A stretch of DNA of 64,000 nucleotides from assembly GCA_977017575.1 (NCBI GenBank), contig CDRNVI010000069.1, positions 310,001-374,000 on the forward strand, given 5' to 3'. The number at the start of each line of letters is the position of its first letter. The first letter of the stretch is position 1. Source of the DNA: Paramoeba atlantica (taxonomy: Eukaryota; Discosea). The notes beneath the pieces were generated by a model. The model made no database searches, was not told where the DNA came from, and saw nothing but the letters and a program-made list of their open reading frames with translations. Of this stretch, positions 30,632 through 40,568 are shown in pieces. Position numbers and translations under genes: made by a program.

Positions 30632-31656
30632 CTAGTCACAAATTTTCCCTTTCGCACTGCTCTGGATCTGTTGTCGACTGATTGGATCTGCGGGATTCAA
30701 TTTTGATGAAATATATTCCGGCTGTACGGTAATTCCCTGCTTTCTTAAGAATTGCAGCAATGGTTTCAGTTCAAAATAAATTCCGTCTGAGTTTGTTGAT
30801 TTCTTTTTAATTGATGCTAAACACGATGTGTTATCGATGAAAAGGTCCACACAAGTTCCTCGGTGGAAGTGATGTACCAAACGCTCGAAAGCGAGACGAA
30901 CGGCCCTCGTCTCTGCTTTGTTCACTTCGTACGCGAAGTTCTCCTCCCAGCGATCCCCCACACAAACTACTTGCCCGTAGTCGAGGTACAATATTGCTCC
31001 CCATCCCGTCGACGAAGCATCCGTGTATAAGGTGTGGCAGTGTGGAACTGTATCCGGATGAGGAGGGGGTGTTACTGGATTATTTAAGCATATCTTATTC
31101 TTCCATTCCGTCAATGCCAAAGTTACATACGGAGGGAGCGGTACCCGTACGTTGTGTAGTTCAGGTTTGTTGTTGAGCGCATTGATACGTCTGCGAACCA
31201 ATTTTAGGGGAAAATGGTAGTTTGTTATCGGTTCACCCAGAACTGAGGATGCGTGCACGAGTCGTCCCACTGCTGATTCAAGTTGCTCAAAAGTAGCATA
31301 ACGAAATCTATCCTCTTTCATTCGCTGAATTATCTTTGGTCCCATTTTTACCTTACCCTCTTCGTGACAAAACTCCACTCCATTGAAAACATAGTTCGTC
31401 ATAGGATCCGTGCCCTCGTCCTTGAAAGTTGCATTAACGCTGCCAGCTCGAGAGTCAATGAATTGTTTATACGCGCTCGCCTCTTCTTCCCCTCCCGCGT
31501 ACCTTACTCCATCAACATAGACGTCAGCTTTAAAGGCTCCATCATACGCGGAACTCTCGCTGCAATAATGCGGATCCCCGGCCAATGTTGATGTAATTGT
31601 GTGCATGATTTCCGGGGCACACCTATGCCCCATCGGCATAACTTTTAGTTCATATA
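30632..31656 (-). CDS. YR element 2: RT/RNase H part, downstream of the insertion
   Basis: Fossil part. MPMGHRCAPEIMHTITSTLA opens the piece; RNase H region has HTLYTDASSTGWGAILYLDY and VDLFIDNTSCLASIKKK; it ends NPADPISRQQ. DIRS-superfamily RT/RH by order and by linkage to a recombinase ORF. Confidence 0.85.
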
Positions 31657-33214
31657 CAGGGGTGGGCGCCTTCAGAGTGGGGGGGTCTAAAATTCGTAAA
31701 ACTTGACCAATTTTGGAAAGTAATAGCGCATTCGAGAGCTCTCAAATAGTCTGGTGTAATGGCAACATCCGTTTCCCGTTTTTAGACATTCGAGATAAAT
31801 GACAGAAAAAGAAAGAATTTATTTTTCCCCGAAGATGCAATTTTTCAGTTTTTTTGGTTTTTTTTAGTTTTTTTGCGCCGTTAATACCTCAGAAACGTGT
31901 ACGATCGCGAACATCACGGTTTCCCTTCCAGAGAGATGCTTATTCACCACCTGGGAAGGTAAGGCCGTCGCATCGCATGCTTCTCGTAGACCATTACTTT
32001 CGTTCTGGGTCCTACAATGCTACAGCACGCCACTTTGAAGTAGCGGAGAGCACTGTGAAGCGATGGGTCATTCGTTACAGCGAAACTGGTGATGTCGAAA
32101 GCATTCCCAGACGTCTGAATTTTACAGTTAGGACATCACTGTTTATCGGAGAAGCACTCCGCATAGTAGATGAGGGTACACGGGATCTTCCTTATGGTGT
32201 GGAATCATGGTGCGCTCTACATCGCGAACTTCTATCCAGAGGGTTGCAGTGTTCCAGACGCACTTTGGCTCGAGCTTTGAAGCCCGATATTATCCTCCGC
32301 GTAGTTCAGCGTAAACCACGACTAACCCAACAGCATAAAGACGTTAGAGTCCGATTCTGTAAGGACATGTCGGGCTGGAGCGAACACCAGCTTGATAATA
32401 TTATTTGGTGTGATGAGAAAAAGTTTACCTGCAAGAAGTCTACCAAAAACACCTACCTTTGCCGACGGTCCGACCCTGTAAAAGAGCAGCTAGGTGAGCT
32501 GGAAGCGTGGGTAGGGGGCGATGGTATAATGGTGTGGATAGGGGTAAGCATAAAGCATGGATTTCATCTGCACATTTTTCCTAATAGAGATGAGCAGGGA
32601 AATAGAGTTACTGTGAACGGGGCTGTTTTCGAAGCTGCCATGACCAAGCGTAATGGTCTTTTGAACTACCTACACAGGCACCGTGCAGTTGTTGCTATGG
32701 ACAATTGCCCTGCGCACAACTTGGCAAGGCGTACTTTTCAGCAGCAAAACGTGCGAACGCTCCCCTGGCCCGCAAAGTCACCGGATCTCAACCCCATCGA
32801 AAACTTGTGGAATATCATGGATCAGCACAAGGATCGCATGCGACCACGCAATCGCGCAGATCTCCTCTCTTCTATCGAGAGTGCATACGAGGCACTTCAA
32901 ACCGATCTTAAAAGTACTTGCGTGAAGACCATAAAGAGTGTCTCCAAGCGCTTTCAAATCGTTATTGAGAAAAAAGGGGGAAATTGTGGGTACTGAGATT
33001 TTGTTTGGAAAAAAAGGACTTTTTCGCTTAAACAATAAAGTTGCAATTCGTGTTTGGGACCATTCTAGCTTTCTTTGATTCCCGTAAACTTTCGCAGAGT
33101 GCTTTTTACGATTACACCAGACTATTTGAGAGCTCTCGAATGCGCTATTACTTTCCAAAATTGAACAAGTTTTACGAATTTTAGACCCCCCCACTCTGAA
33201 GGTGCCCACCCCTG
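31657..33214 (+). mobile_element. Tc1/mariner-like transposon inside YR element 2
   Basis: Ends CAGGGGTGGGCGCCTTC and its inverted copy GAAGGTGCCCACCCCTG, with TIRs of about 110 bp and TA duplicated (31655-31656, 33215-33216). A second subfamily of the element at 18762, with a single open transposase. The clean TA duplication and near-perfect TIRs indicate a recent insertion. Confidence 0.92.
31854..32996 (+). CDS. Tc1/mariner-like transposase, second subfamily
   Basis: 380 aa; the likely functional start is a Met or the QKRVRSRTSR region matching the other copy, since the first 15 residues are F-rich. Helix-turn-helix YNATARHFEVAESTVKRWVI; catalytic IIWCDEKKF, VVAMDNCPAHNLA, SPDLNPIENLW. 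I count 32 residues between second Asp and Glu, the same as in the 18991 copy. C-terminus GGNCGY parallels SSCGY. The two proteins are clearly homologous but diverged, so the family has been in the genome for some time. No interruption seen. Confidence 0.92.
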   Translation: MVFFSFFAPLIPQKRVRSRTSRFPFQRDAYSPPGKVRPSHRMLLVDHYFRSGSYNATARHFEVAESTVKRWVIRYSETGDVESIPRRLNFTVRTSLFIGEALRIVDEGTRDLPYGVESWCALHRELLSRGLQCSRRTLARALKPDIILRVVQRKPRLTQQHKDVRVRFCKDMSGWSEHQLDNIIWCDEKKFTCKKSTKNTYLCRRSDPVKEQLGELEAWVGGDGIMVWIGVSIKHGFHLHIFPNRDEQGNRVTVNGAVFEAAMTKRNGLLNYLHRHRAVVAMDNCPAHNLARRTFQQQNVRTLPWPAKSPDLNPIENLWNIMDQHKDRMRPRNRADLLSSIESAYEALQTDLKSTCVKTIKSVSKRFQIVIEKKGGNCGY

Positions 33215-33216
33215 TA

Positions 33217-35065
33217 GGTCTCCATTGCTTCCTCGAAATCTAAACTTTGCCCGTGCCTGCTCCGGCACACTCACCTGATAAAAACCACATGATAAGTCGC
33301 GCTTCAGCCCGTACGGCTCTTTCGCTCGATGCAAATAGAAAGCAGCGTGCTTTAAGGGAACGTAAGGTATGTAATCTTCTTTGAGTCTCTTGTTGTCCTC
33401 TCGAGTCCACGCTATAAATCTGCGGCGCTTTTCAACTCCAGTTTCATCCGCGGGTTCAATAACCGTAAAGGGTATCACCCACTGATTGGTGGGGCGTTTG
33501 TTTTCTTCGTCCGGTGATACTTTACTAATAATATTTGCATCTTCCAACTCTTTGATATCTTTTTCCGGTAAAGTAGGTGCAAATTTTGGCGATTCATCTT
33601 CATTCTTTTCCAACTTAAAGAGGGTGTTTAGCGTCTCACAAAATCGGGCAGATGCTGCCCCGTTCATCATATTCCGAACTTCGTTCATATTCAACACTTT
33701 CACTTTCTTCACATGTAATGGTAGTTTGAGATCATCATGCATAGCGAGCTTTGTGGTGCGTCGGGTACGCACAATGGTGTAGCGGCTCTTCTCTTGCGGC
33801 ATATCGCGCAAGTACTGGCGAAATAAATTTTCGGAGCTCACAACGTTTTCAGATGCATTGTCGCTTTCCCAGTTCCAAGAGCGAGCGCGGTAGTGACGGG
33901 ATCTGAATTGTACCGGAGGAGGGATTCTATCTGTTGGTGTTTTGCCAGATTCTTCAGTTCGTCGATTGTGACCTTCCCATTTGCGACCTGTTTGAACAGC
34001 TCCGTGACCGCCCCTCTCTTGGCTGAATGTGTTCCAAAAGCTTGACCGAGCGTTTGCTTGATATTTCGATCCATCTGTCGTACGTTCGTTCGGCACATTG
34101 TGTTCCACGACTTGAGCGTATGAACGTATTGGGCAAGCTCCGGAGTGCCTTCCCCAAGAATTACTGTGTACATTGATGGTCGCCACTGGTTGCAACGCGA
34201 CGCCTTTGTTCCTCTGCCCCAGACGATTACTATTCTTTGCGAGGTCACCTGTACGAATCTTTCTGTCGTTAAATTTGCTGTCTCGGTCCAGCGGGAGGCA
34301 GCTTTCCAGCACAGTAGCATTGTCATGCTTTCCGATTGAGTCAGATTCTTTCGTAGCTTGTTCAAGAGGTATGGTGTTAGTGGTTCCATTTGGTGTTTCG
34401 GCTCCTCCGCACCCTCGGCTTGTAGCGCTTTGCAGAAAAACTTTATTGGTACAGTGCTCTCTCCGATTAGGTTGAACAGTGCCATTATTGCTCGAGCGTA
34501 TGTTATTTTCGTTTGCGGAGATATCGGGAGAAGCTGAATGAAAGCGACTGCATGTATTGGACTTAGATGTATCTTTTTCCACGTGCAAAAGGTCCTGAAC
34601 CTTTCCCAAAGCCTTGCCCTTGAATCCCACGTTGATGTGCTCCACATTGAGGCCATCCCATCCAAGGCCACTCTGACTTCGTGAGTGATCGTACTCACCC
34701 CCATCAACAGGCTTATCAGGTTTCTCCTGCCTGATTGCGCCGACTCCAAACTTAACGTTCCCTGATATAATTTTCCAGATGAAATTAATCTCCCGTCGTA
34801 GCTCCGCGCATTGACTACATTCTGTGCTGTCGTCTTTCTTCGTTTGCTGTGCGGAGCCTCGATCTGCGATGAAATTCTTTTGTATACTATGGACTTCTGT
34901 GGTACCATTTGATGCGAAATTTTCGTTCCTACGTCGATTCTCCGGTATTCTATATTCGGAAAACTGGCGATTAAAGGACGGGCGTTTCATAACGTCTTGG
35001 CGCTGTGCGCGCTGCCAGCCGCCCTCTGGCGAAAATCCGGTGGTGATGATCTTTTGTACGGACAA
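33217..35065 (-). CDS. YR element 2: upstream part of the RT ORF
   Basis: Fossil part; overlaps the recombinase ORF in another frame, a layout usual in DIRS-like elements. Its N-terminal half is low complexity and hydrophilic; the C-terminal end holds the RT fingers region (VIPFTVIEPADETGVEKRRR, RDLSCGFYQVSVPEQARAKF). The frame runs into the DNA-transposon insertion. Confidence 0.75.
33838..34908 (-). CDS. YR element 2: tyrosine recombinase
   Basis: About 356 aa. Tyrosine-recombinase core: ASRWTETANLT region with the first Arg, GTHSAKRGAVTEL with the HxxR pair, LAKHQQIESLLRY with the second His and the candidate nucleophile Tyr. The N-terminal SAM-like core-binding region is HAVAFIQLLPISPQTKITYA. 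In DIRS-like elements this enzyme integrates a circular DNA copy, without the short target duplication of integrases. Looks whole. Confidence 0.88.
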   Translation of the reverse strand: MVPQKSIVYKRISSQIEAPHSKRRKTTAQNVVNARSYDGRLISSGKLYQGTLSLESAQSGRRNLISLLMGVSTITHEVRVALDGMASMWSTSTWDSRARLWERFRTFCTWKKIHLSPIHAVAFIQLLPISPQTKITYARAIMALFNLIGESTVPIKFFCKALQAEGAEEPKHQMEPLTPYLLNKLRKNLTQSESMTMLLCWKAASRWTETANLTTERFVQVTSQRIVIVWGRGTKASRCNQWRPSMYTVILGEGTPELAQYVHTLKSWNTMCRTNVRQMDRNIKQTLGQAFGTHSAKRGAVTELFKQVANGKVTIDELKNLAKHQQIESLLRYNSDPVTTALALGTGKATMHLKTL

Positions 35066-35961
35066 TCCTTCAAGAAATGATCAGGAGATCGGCAATTGTA
35101 ACACACTGGGCGCCCCACATTGGAAGAAGCATAACTCGGATACATTTGTCTCGGCTGACCAAAAGAACGATAACTTCGATTCACATAATTTGATCCGGAG
35201 TAGCGCGCACGAAATTTCTCTCGATCGGATAACTGATCCGACACGTGTTGATAAAATTTGTCGTGTGATCTGTCCTCTTTATCCAACTTCTGGTGGACTG
35301 CCTCTACATCTACCTTGCACGCTCGCCAATATGAGTCTCGAAGACTCTGAACGATTGCTTTACCCAACTCCAAGAAAGGACCTTCAGACCATCCTGGGGT
35401 ATCCCGCGCCAACATAATCCATTTCCCTAGCAAATTGACGAAGTTTCGCTCTTGCTGTTTCTGAAATGAACGATCCTGAAAGAATTGATTGAGTCGCAAA
35501 CCATATTCCGGTGCCTCCTTCAGTTCCCGAATCAAATCACGAATGCGAAATCCCTCATCATTAGGGGCATCGATCCACGCTGGCCAAGTAATAGGTTCAT
35601 AAGGGTCTAACTTTAACGAATTCATTGATGCGAATGATTGCAGATTTGGAGGCAGGGGCCGTCCGCCGTCCAATGGCTGCGTCTCCGGAAGATTATTCGA
35701 GGACTGTGGTTCGGCTTCTTCCAGGTCAATACGAAAGTAATTCAGATCATTGTGAGGAAAGGGGTACTCACGCGTGGGATCGTCCTCCCAGACGGCCCAC
35801 ATTTCCATGCCTTCACGTCGAATCTTGCCATGCGAAGTACGTTTTGCCGAAGTCGACGCGTCTTTTCGTTGCCATACCGCTTTAATGTGCAGAACCGGTG
35901 CCACATCCTTCGCCAGCAAAAGCTTTTCACACACTCTTGATTTCATTATGCTCATTCCCAT
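34987..35961 (-). CDS. YR element 2: ORF1, gag-like with zinc knuckle
   Basis: 324 aa. N-terminal beta-rich segment HIKAVWQRKD...GKIRREGMEMWAVWEDD...YPFPHNDL, the pattern found in other retroelement ORFs of the window; a central helical capsid-like region; and a zinc knuckle CYNCRSPDHFLKDC (CX2CX4HX4C) near the C-terminus. Presumed RNA-binding structural protein. Confidence 0.8.
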   Translation of the reverse strand: MGMSIMKSRVCEKLLLAKDVAPVLHIKAVWQRKDASTSAKRTSHGKIRREGMEMWAVWEDDPTREYPFPHNDLNYFRIDLEEAEPQSSNNLPETQPLDGGRPLPPNLQSFASMNSLKLDPYEPITWPAWIDAPNDEGFRIRDLIRELKEAPEYGLRLNQFFQDRSFQKQQERNFVNLLGKWIMLARDTPGWSEGPFLELGKAIVQSLRDSYWRACKVDVEAVHQKLDKEDRSHDKFYQHVSDQLSDREKFRARYSGSNYVNRSYRSFGQPRQMYPSYASSNVGRPVCYNCRSPDHFLKDCPYKRSSPPDFRQRAAGSAHSAKTL

Positions 35962-36243
35962 CGGATTCTCGAGCTTCCCATCGGATTCTCTGGCACGATC
36001 GATGGACTACGCGTTTCGCGTGGTGATAGAGTCTCTCGCGGCGACTGAGGCATAGGAAAAATTTTTCGTACGGATATAATCTTCTATCCTTTACCAAAGT
36101 ATAAATAATTGATGTACGATTAAACTCTGACAATTTAACTAAGTAAAAATCATAATATGAGAATATCATGTGCCCCGTGGGGCCACCCCCCCACCCTACA
36201 GGAAACTCGATATCCTTCGAACAATTCTATTCGTAGACTTCTA

Positions 36244-37316
36244 TAAATGCCGCATAGTCTCCGCAAAGTTTGCCATGGATTCGATCTATTTGCTCTAAGG
36301 CCTGATTCTATCGCCTCACATTCGCGTGCAATTTGATCCTCGACTTGCTTTCCGTGCACTTTCAAAACTTCCTTGAAATGCTCAGGTTGACGACTCTGTA
36401 GAAAAATCTGTCGGAAAGTAGAAGGGATACCAATATCCTGTGACTCGCTGTCTGTCGTCGCGGCCTCTATTTTACTGCATTCCGAGGAATTGGCTTCTTT
36501 TTTTTTGATGATTCGTCGTGAAATGCCGGAGACTTCGTATTTCGGAGAATCTCTTTGCAAGTATGAACCATAACACCAGAGAGGTTTTCCCATGTAGGTA
36601 TCGATTCCTTTTGTGTTTCTTCCCAGACTTTCTGTTTAAACTTCTCTCTGTTCTTTTCATCTCTTCGTTTAACCCATGGAACCCATTCAGACCCTGTTGG
36701 ACGACCCACTCGCCATTTGATATCAATGTCTGCCAAAACAATGCAATGCGTTGTAGGCACTGGCGCCTTAAGGACCTTATGCATGCGAATGCTGGACGAA
36801 AAACGGTCCCCTACAAGTATGTGGTCAAGTTGTCTTCTAACTCGTGAACCTTTCCTCTCCGTACCTTTCTCTGAAGAATAACTATTCATTTCTTTATTTT
36901 GAGTTGCTTGGCATTTCTTTTCTGTATCCGATCGTATTTTTCTTTCGTGTATAGAAGTTGCTCGGTCTCCTCGAAGACAATTCGTGGATCTACAAGGAAG
37001 TTCGCGTGTCCATTTCTGCCTGCTTGGGCAGAGCAAGTGGGCAGATTTGCATCCTATGGCGCACATAAGACCCTTAAGTTGTGCAGCAGCTGGGGGATCC
37101 ATTTTTCGATTTACTATGTAGGTTAAAGGTGAATTAAAATCTCCCAAAACTAAAAGTGGCCTGCGCCTGAGCTTCGACTCAACTTCACTGCAAACTCTTT
37201 CCACATCGCCCAGAAAAGCCGCATGGGCGGCTTCAGAGGAGTCCCTAATGGGAGCATAGACATTTAAAAGAGAAATCAACGGACCCTTTCTTCTGCCATA
37301 AACTTCGTAAAATAAG
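36244..37316 (-). CDS. Ingi-like LINE: APE endonuclease C-terminal half and linker
   Basis: Minus-strand continuation of the APE domain: PLISLLNVYAPIRDSSEAAH, LLVLGDFNSPLTY (GDFN motif with catalytic Asp and Asn), RRQLDHILVGDRF (the DH-type C-terminal motif), then a helical linker (KNREKFKQKVWEETQKESIP) towards the RT. The frame changes near 36467-36590, where the stretch continues in a second minus frame (36593-36250), so there is probably one small indel in an A/T run. Upstream it meets a 369-bp insert; downstream a YR element. Confidence 0.75.
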
Positions 37317-37691
37317 GTAAACAAAGAAATCAATATTTCCCATGTATAAATAGAAGATTTATCCCGCTATACCCATTTCCTTTGTAATCAATAAAATATA
37401 CTAAGTATCACAAGTATCACCAAATAGAGCTCTTTAACCTAGCAAACATTCCCTGTAACTTACGAACGGGCGTTATGCCCACCACGTCGCGAACCAACCA
37501 CGTTTTTGTTGTTTATAGGAGGAAATGTCACTAATATACAGTATATTTATAATTACCTCAATCTATCCCTGGTACATAGATAAATAGTTTAGACCCATTT
37601 CGGGGTAGAATTTGAAAACAGTTTAGACCCCTTTCGGGGCACCATCTGCAATATCAACAAAATAAAGTCTCCTAAATTTCTTATCGTAAAC
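37317..37691. mobile_element. Short insertion (about 369 bp) in the APE gene
   Basis: GTAAAC stands at both sides (37317-37322 and 37686-37691) and the APE frame resumes cleanly across the gap, so this looks like an inserted element with a 6-bp target duplication. Inside are two copies of GTTTAGACCC.TTTCGGGG. No ORF or tail recognised; SINE or MITE. Confidence 0.55.
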
Positions 37692-38541
37692 TTACAGTGC
37701 CCTTCCCCTCATTGAGATGATACCCAGCTGACATGATTCTATCACTTACCTTCCGCACCCGCGAAAGAACCCGACGACTAACAATTCCCATGCCATTACA
37801 TGAATCCCCCCCGGTCGCTGACTGCAGGTATATGTGAAACGTGCATCCTAGGTTCTCAACTTTTCTGTATAGCACGCCGTCCTCACAAGTATCGTCAGAA
37901 AACTTAAACCTGGTCTCCTGGAGACACAATACGTCAACCCCCTTTTCTACCATAAAGGAGAGAATTTCACAAAAGCGTGTGCATCGTCGGATAGAAAACT
38001 CGTCTTCCCCCTCAAGTTTGAGCGTTGTCACGTTAAGTGTTCCTACGGTAGTACTTTCCTTCACAGCGGAACCTCTCGGGTTCTCCGATTCTCGTTGGAC
38101 ACGCTTGCCACGCAATGTCCAGGGCTTGCGCGGGCGATGGGAAGCAATTCTTCGTTTCGCTTTTTTCGGGTTACAAACCTCCACTGCGCAAAGAACTACA
38201 CTAGTGGAAGAAAAGGGGGGGAACGGCAGCGTTGCGTGAGGACGTTCTTCGTACCTCACACGAAATAAACCCGACAAAGACTCAGACTTAAGCCTTGCCA
38301 AGCATACATCTACAACCCTCCCGCTCCAAAGCGAGAGTTTACCACTAGTTTCGTGTCTCCACACGACACGGATAAAAGCACCCAATCGAGCGAACTTACA
38401 AATTGCCCTCACCGCCCGCTGGCGGAGTTTAGCAAATTCTCTTCGCTCCGGAGAACGGAAGATAACTCCCCGAACACGCTTGGTTCGGCAGAAGGTTTCA
38501 AGAAGCTCTGTCCCCCCTGCCGCGCCGGAAGCATCCGCCAT
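37692..38541 (-). CDS. Ingi-like LINE: N-terminal ORF with APE start
   Basis: From Met 38541 (MADASGAAGGTELLETF): a segment FIRVVWRHET...SGRVVDVC...LFRVRYEE...LPFPPFSS...LCAVEV that follows the beta-barrel-like pattern shared with YR ORF1 and CRE-like LINE proteins; a basic linker; then the APE endonuclease start TVGTLNVTTLKLEG, VDVLCLQETRFKF (catalytic Glu in QET) and SCNGMGIVSRRVLS. The frame is also open upstream through the minisatellite to 39081. The endonuclease nicks the target for priming. Confidence 0.75.
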
Positions 38542-38552
38542 TTTTTTATAAA

Positions 38553-39036
38553 CGAATTTATAAAAAAGGTGTTCTTTATAAAAAAGGTGTTCTTTATAAA
38601 AAAGGTGTTCTTTATAAAAAAGGTGTTCTTTATAAAAAAGGTGTTCTTTATAAAAAAGGTGTTCTTTATAAAAAAGGTGTTCTTTATAAAAAAGGTGTTC
38701 TTTATAAAAAAGGTGTTCTTTATAAAAAAGGTGTTCTTTATAAGAAAGGTGTTCTTTATAAAAAAGGTGTTCTTTATAAAAAAGGTGTTCTTTATAAAAA
38801 AGGTGTTCTTTATAAAAAAGGTGTTCTTTATAAAAAAGGTGTTCTTTATAAAAAAGCTTTTCTTTATAAAAAAGGTTTTCTTTATAAAAAAGGTGTTCTT
38901 TATAAAAAAGGTGTTCTTTATAAAAAAGGTGTTCTTTATAAAAAAGGTGTTCTTTATAAAAAAGGTGTTCTTTATAAAAAAGGTGTTCTTTATAAAAAAG
39001 GTGTTCTTTATAAAAAAGGTGTTCTTTATAAAAGTA
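38553..39036. repeat. 18-bp minisatellite, about 26 copies
   Basis: Tandem GGTGTTCTTTATAAAAAA units, nearly all identical. Because 18 is a multiple of three, every frame stays open: on the minus strand it encodes (KEHLFY)n joined in frame to the LINE ORF, on the plus strand (VFFIKK)n. The homogeneity implies recent expansion. Confidence 0.95.
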
Positions 39037-39163
39037 ATTTTTTTTTAAACTATATCTATCTGACTTTTGTCTCTTTTCCACCTTCTAGAATGTTTTTTTT
39101 TTTGAAAGTTGCATGTGTATAGTCTTTTGTTAGATATATATATATATATTCTTCTCTCTAATA

Positions 39164-39475
39164 TTAAAAACCATATTCCTTTTCCTGCATATTGGAAGAA
39201 AGAAACGGACGCATGTGAGCATGCGTTGTTGTTCCGTTTAGTTCCTGGAGATGCAGAATAAAATGTTGAATCACATCTTCTCTAGGCATTTGGGAACGGT
39301 CCGCGAGCGCGTATAGTAGATTGCGTGTGTTTTTATGAAGTGCCCCTCCGGCGAGCATCGGTATGCATTCGAATTGTCCTGATTCGATCAAACCTGATGC
39401 GACATAGGTGTTTTGCTTGCGGGAGATCGCGTCACGCATGAGTTGGGGGGCCTTTTTGCCTTGATGCGATGGGGC
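39164..39475 (-). pseudogene. C-terminal fragment of a CRE-like LINE ORF
   Basis: Minus-strand frame containing LMRDAISRKQNTYVAS, CIPMLAGGALHKNTRNLLY and LQELNGTTTHAHMR, matching the C-terminus of the LINEs at 47993 and 51945 (RKHNTYV, LHRNTQSL, LVQELNGLEVYSHLR). Cut upstream at 39475 by the plus-strand LINE start. Confidence 0.8.
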
Positions 39476-39830
39476 TTTCTGTACCTTGTTGATTTTTCTT
39501 TCGTTAAACGATTATTGTCATGTCCACTTCTCACAGCATTTCTCTTCAACAGACGACTCTTGCACACCCCGATCAGAAGGAATGCATACGAATCACGCCT
39601 AAGAAAATTCCTCGAATCAGAGTAGTGACGAGTGGGAAAGAACTCTGGAAATCATGGGCAGATCATGTGGCGTACGACTTTCCACCTAGACAACGAACCA
39701 AGGGTAAAAATTATGACGACTCCGAAGTTGATTCCGGATCGAACTCCAGCTCAGATGCTGAGACACCGGAAAGCTCTGACGGCGAACTCTCAGACACGAT
39801 GTCGATGGACGAAGTTCAAGGAATTTCAAG
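39476..39830 (+). mobile_element. 5' end fragment of a CRE-like LINE, starting with the SL exon end
   Basis: TTTCTGTACCTTGTTG at 39476-39491 is the first recognisable base of the element, directly next to the truncated minus-strand LINE; a T-rich leader and an ORF from 39520 (MSTSHSISLQQTTLAHPDQK) follow, with an acidic/Ser tract. The fragment ends near 39830 where the C-terminus of another RT element begins. The rest of the frame to 40278 is antisense to that element. Confidence 0.6.
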
Positions 39831-40568
39831 CGGAGCATTTCCTAAAGCGCCTGATCGTGTCCGTGTATTTAGTTTGCTGAGCGTGGGTAACTGCAAAATC
39901 AAGGACCATGCCTTTAGCCTTGGAATACGTGGGGAGAAACACATCGCCTGGCCTGGTGAGCCCCCCTCCGGGACCTCGATTGCCAAGACTGTGCTCTCGT
40001 TGGGGTGCCAAAGAGGCATGCCCGCAGAAGGAGGAAAAATGTTCAACCAGGGAATTGTGCCGGTTTATTATACCTTGTCCATGTTTGCACACGAGTGCGT
40101 GACCCCCTTCAGGACCCAGAGGGAGTTTGCATTCATCCGAGGGACATGGACGAGTTTCTCCGTATACATCCACCCCCAACCACCATCGACACAAGGTTCG
40201 AAACTCCGCGGGCTTGAATGCATAGCCCAGGTCCTTCGATGGGGTGACGAATGCCCAGCTGCTAGCCCCTTTCCCTGATTGTGATACCCATCTGGTTCGC
40301 GTTCGTGTATCAGCGGAACAGTATGCTATATTAAACTCCCTTTCCCCTATAGCGCGGATGATATCTTTCTGACGTGGGATGATACTTTCGTCCCATTCTG
40401 GCGGGTCAATATCTATGTCAAGGTCAGCGCCCAACGGCGGGTCAGCATCTAAAAAAGGTCCGGTGTCTGATGGCTCGCGGGCTGTATCGACCTGTGTGGA
40501 AGAGTGAATGGGTGGCGTTGGGGGAAAAGAGGGATGTGATCGGTCGCGCTGTTGGGTGGTGGGGCAAA
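39826..40568 (-). CDS. Restriction-like endonuclease domain of the split RT element
   Basis: Zinc-binding region CPSDECKLPLGPEGGHALVC followed by HGQGIINRHNSLVEHF, then the nuclease core GLTRPGDVFLPT (Asp) and GMVLDFAVTHAQQT (Asp with downstream Thr/His), ending KYTDTIRRFRKCSA. Such domains nick one DNA strand to prime reverse transcription. The N-terminal edge is the YR insertion at 40569, preceded by a Pro/Ser/Thr-rich linker. Confidence 0.7.

Larger units (their letters stand above)
29885..36243 (-). mobile_element. YR retroelement 2 (DIRS/VIPER-TATE-like), with a Tc1-like insertion
   Basis: Tyrosine-recombinase retroelement, minus strand, with split direct repeats: A 36243-36058; ORFs; B 30620-30357; A 30363-30175; B 30148-29885. 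The two A copies and the two B copies are almost identical. Parts: ORF1 with a zinc knuckle (35961-34987), tyrosine recombinase (34908-33838), RT/RNase H (35065-30632). Broken by one DNA-transposon insertion (31657-33214); otherwise it looks whole. Near-identical repeats and a 99 percent identical fragment at 46142-47069 point to recent activity. Confidence 0.9.
27241..39081 (-). mobile_element. Ingi-like LINE (APE-RT-RNase H), full span with nested insertions
   Basis: One minus-strand LINE in pieces: 5' ORF with minisatellite (39081-37692), APE endonuclease and linker (37316-36244), RT and RNase H (29884-27265), then a tail of TAGGA units. Domain order APE-RT-RH is that of the Ingi/L1Tc clade of trypanosomes. 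It is interrupted by a 369-bp insert (37323-37691) and by a YR element (29885-36243), which itself holds a Tc1-like element. Removing the inserts leaves a LINE of about 5.1 kb. Confidence 0.8.

Noticed and set aside
38353-39048. 231-aa plus-strand frame with (VFFIKK)n
   Set aside because: Antisense of the 18-bp minisatellite; stays open only because the unit is a multiple of three.
39826-40278. C-terminal 150 aa of the plus-strand frame starting at 39520
   Set aside because: Antisense to the restriction-like endonuclease ORF; only the first 100 residues or so are LINE sequence.
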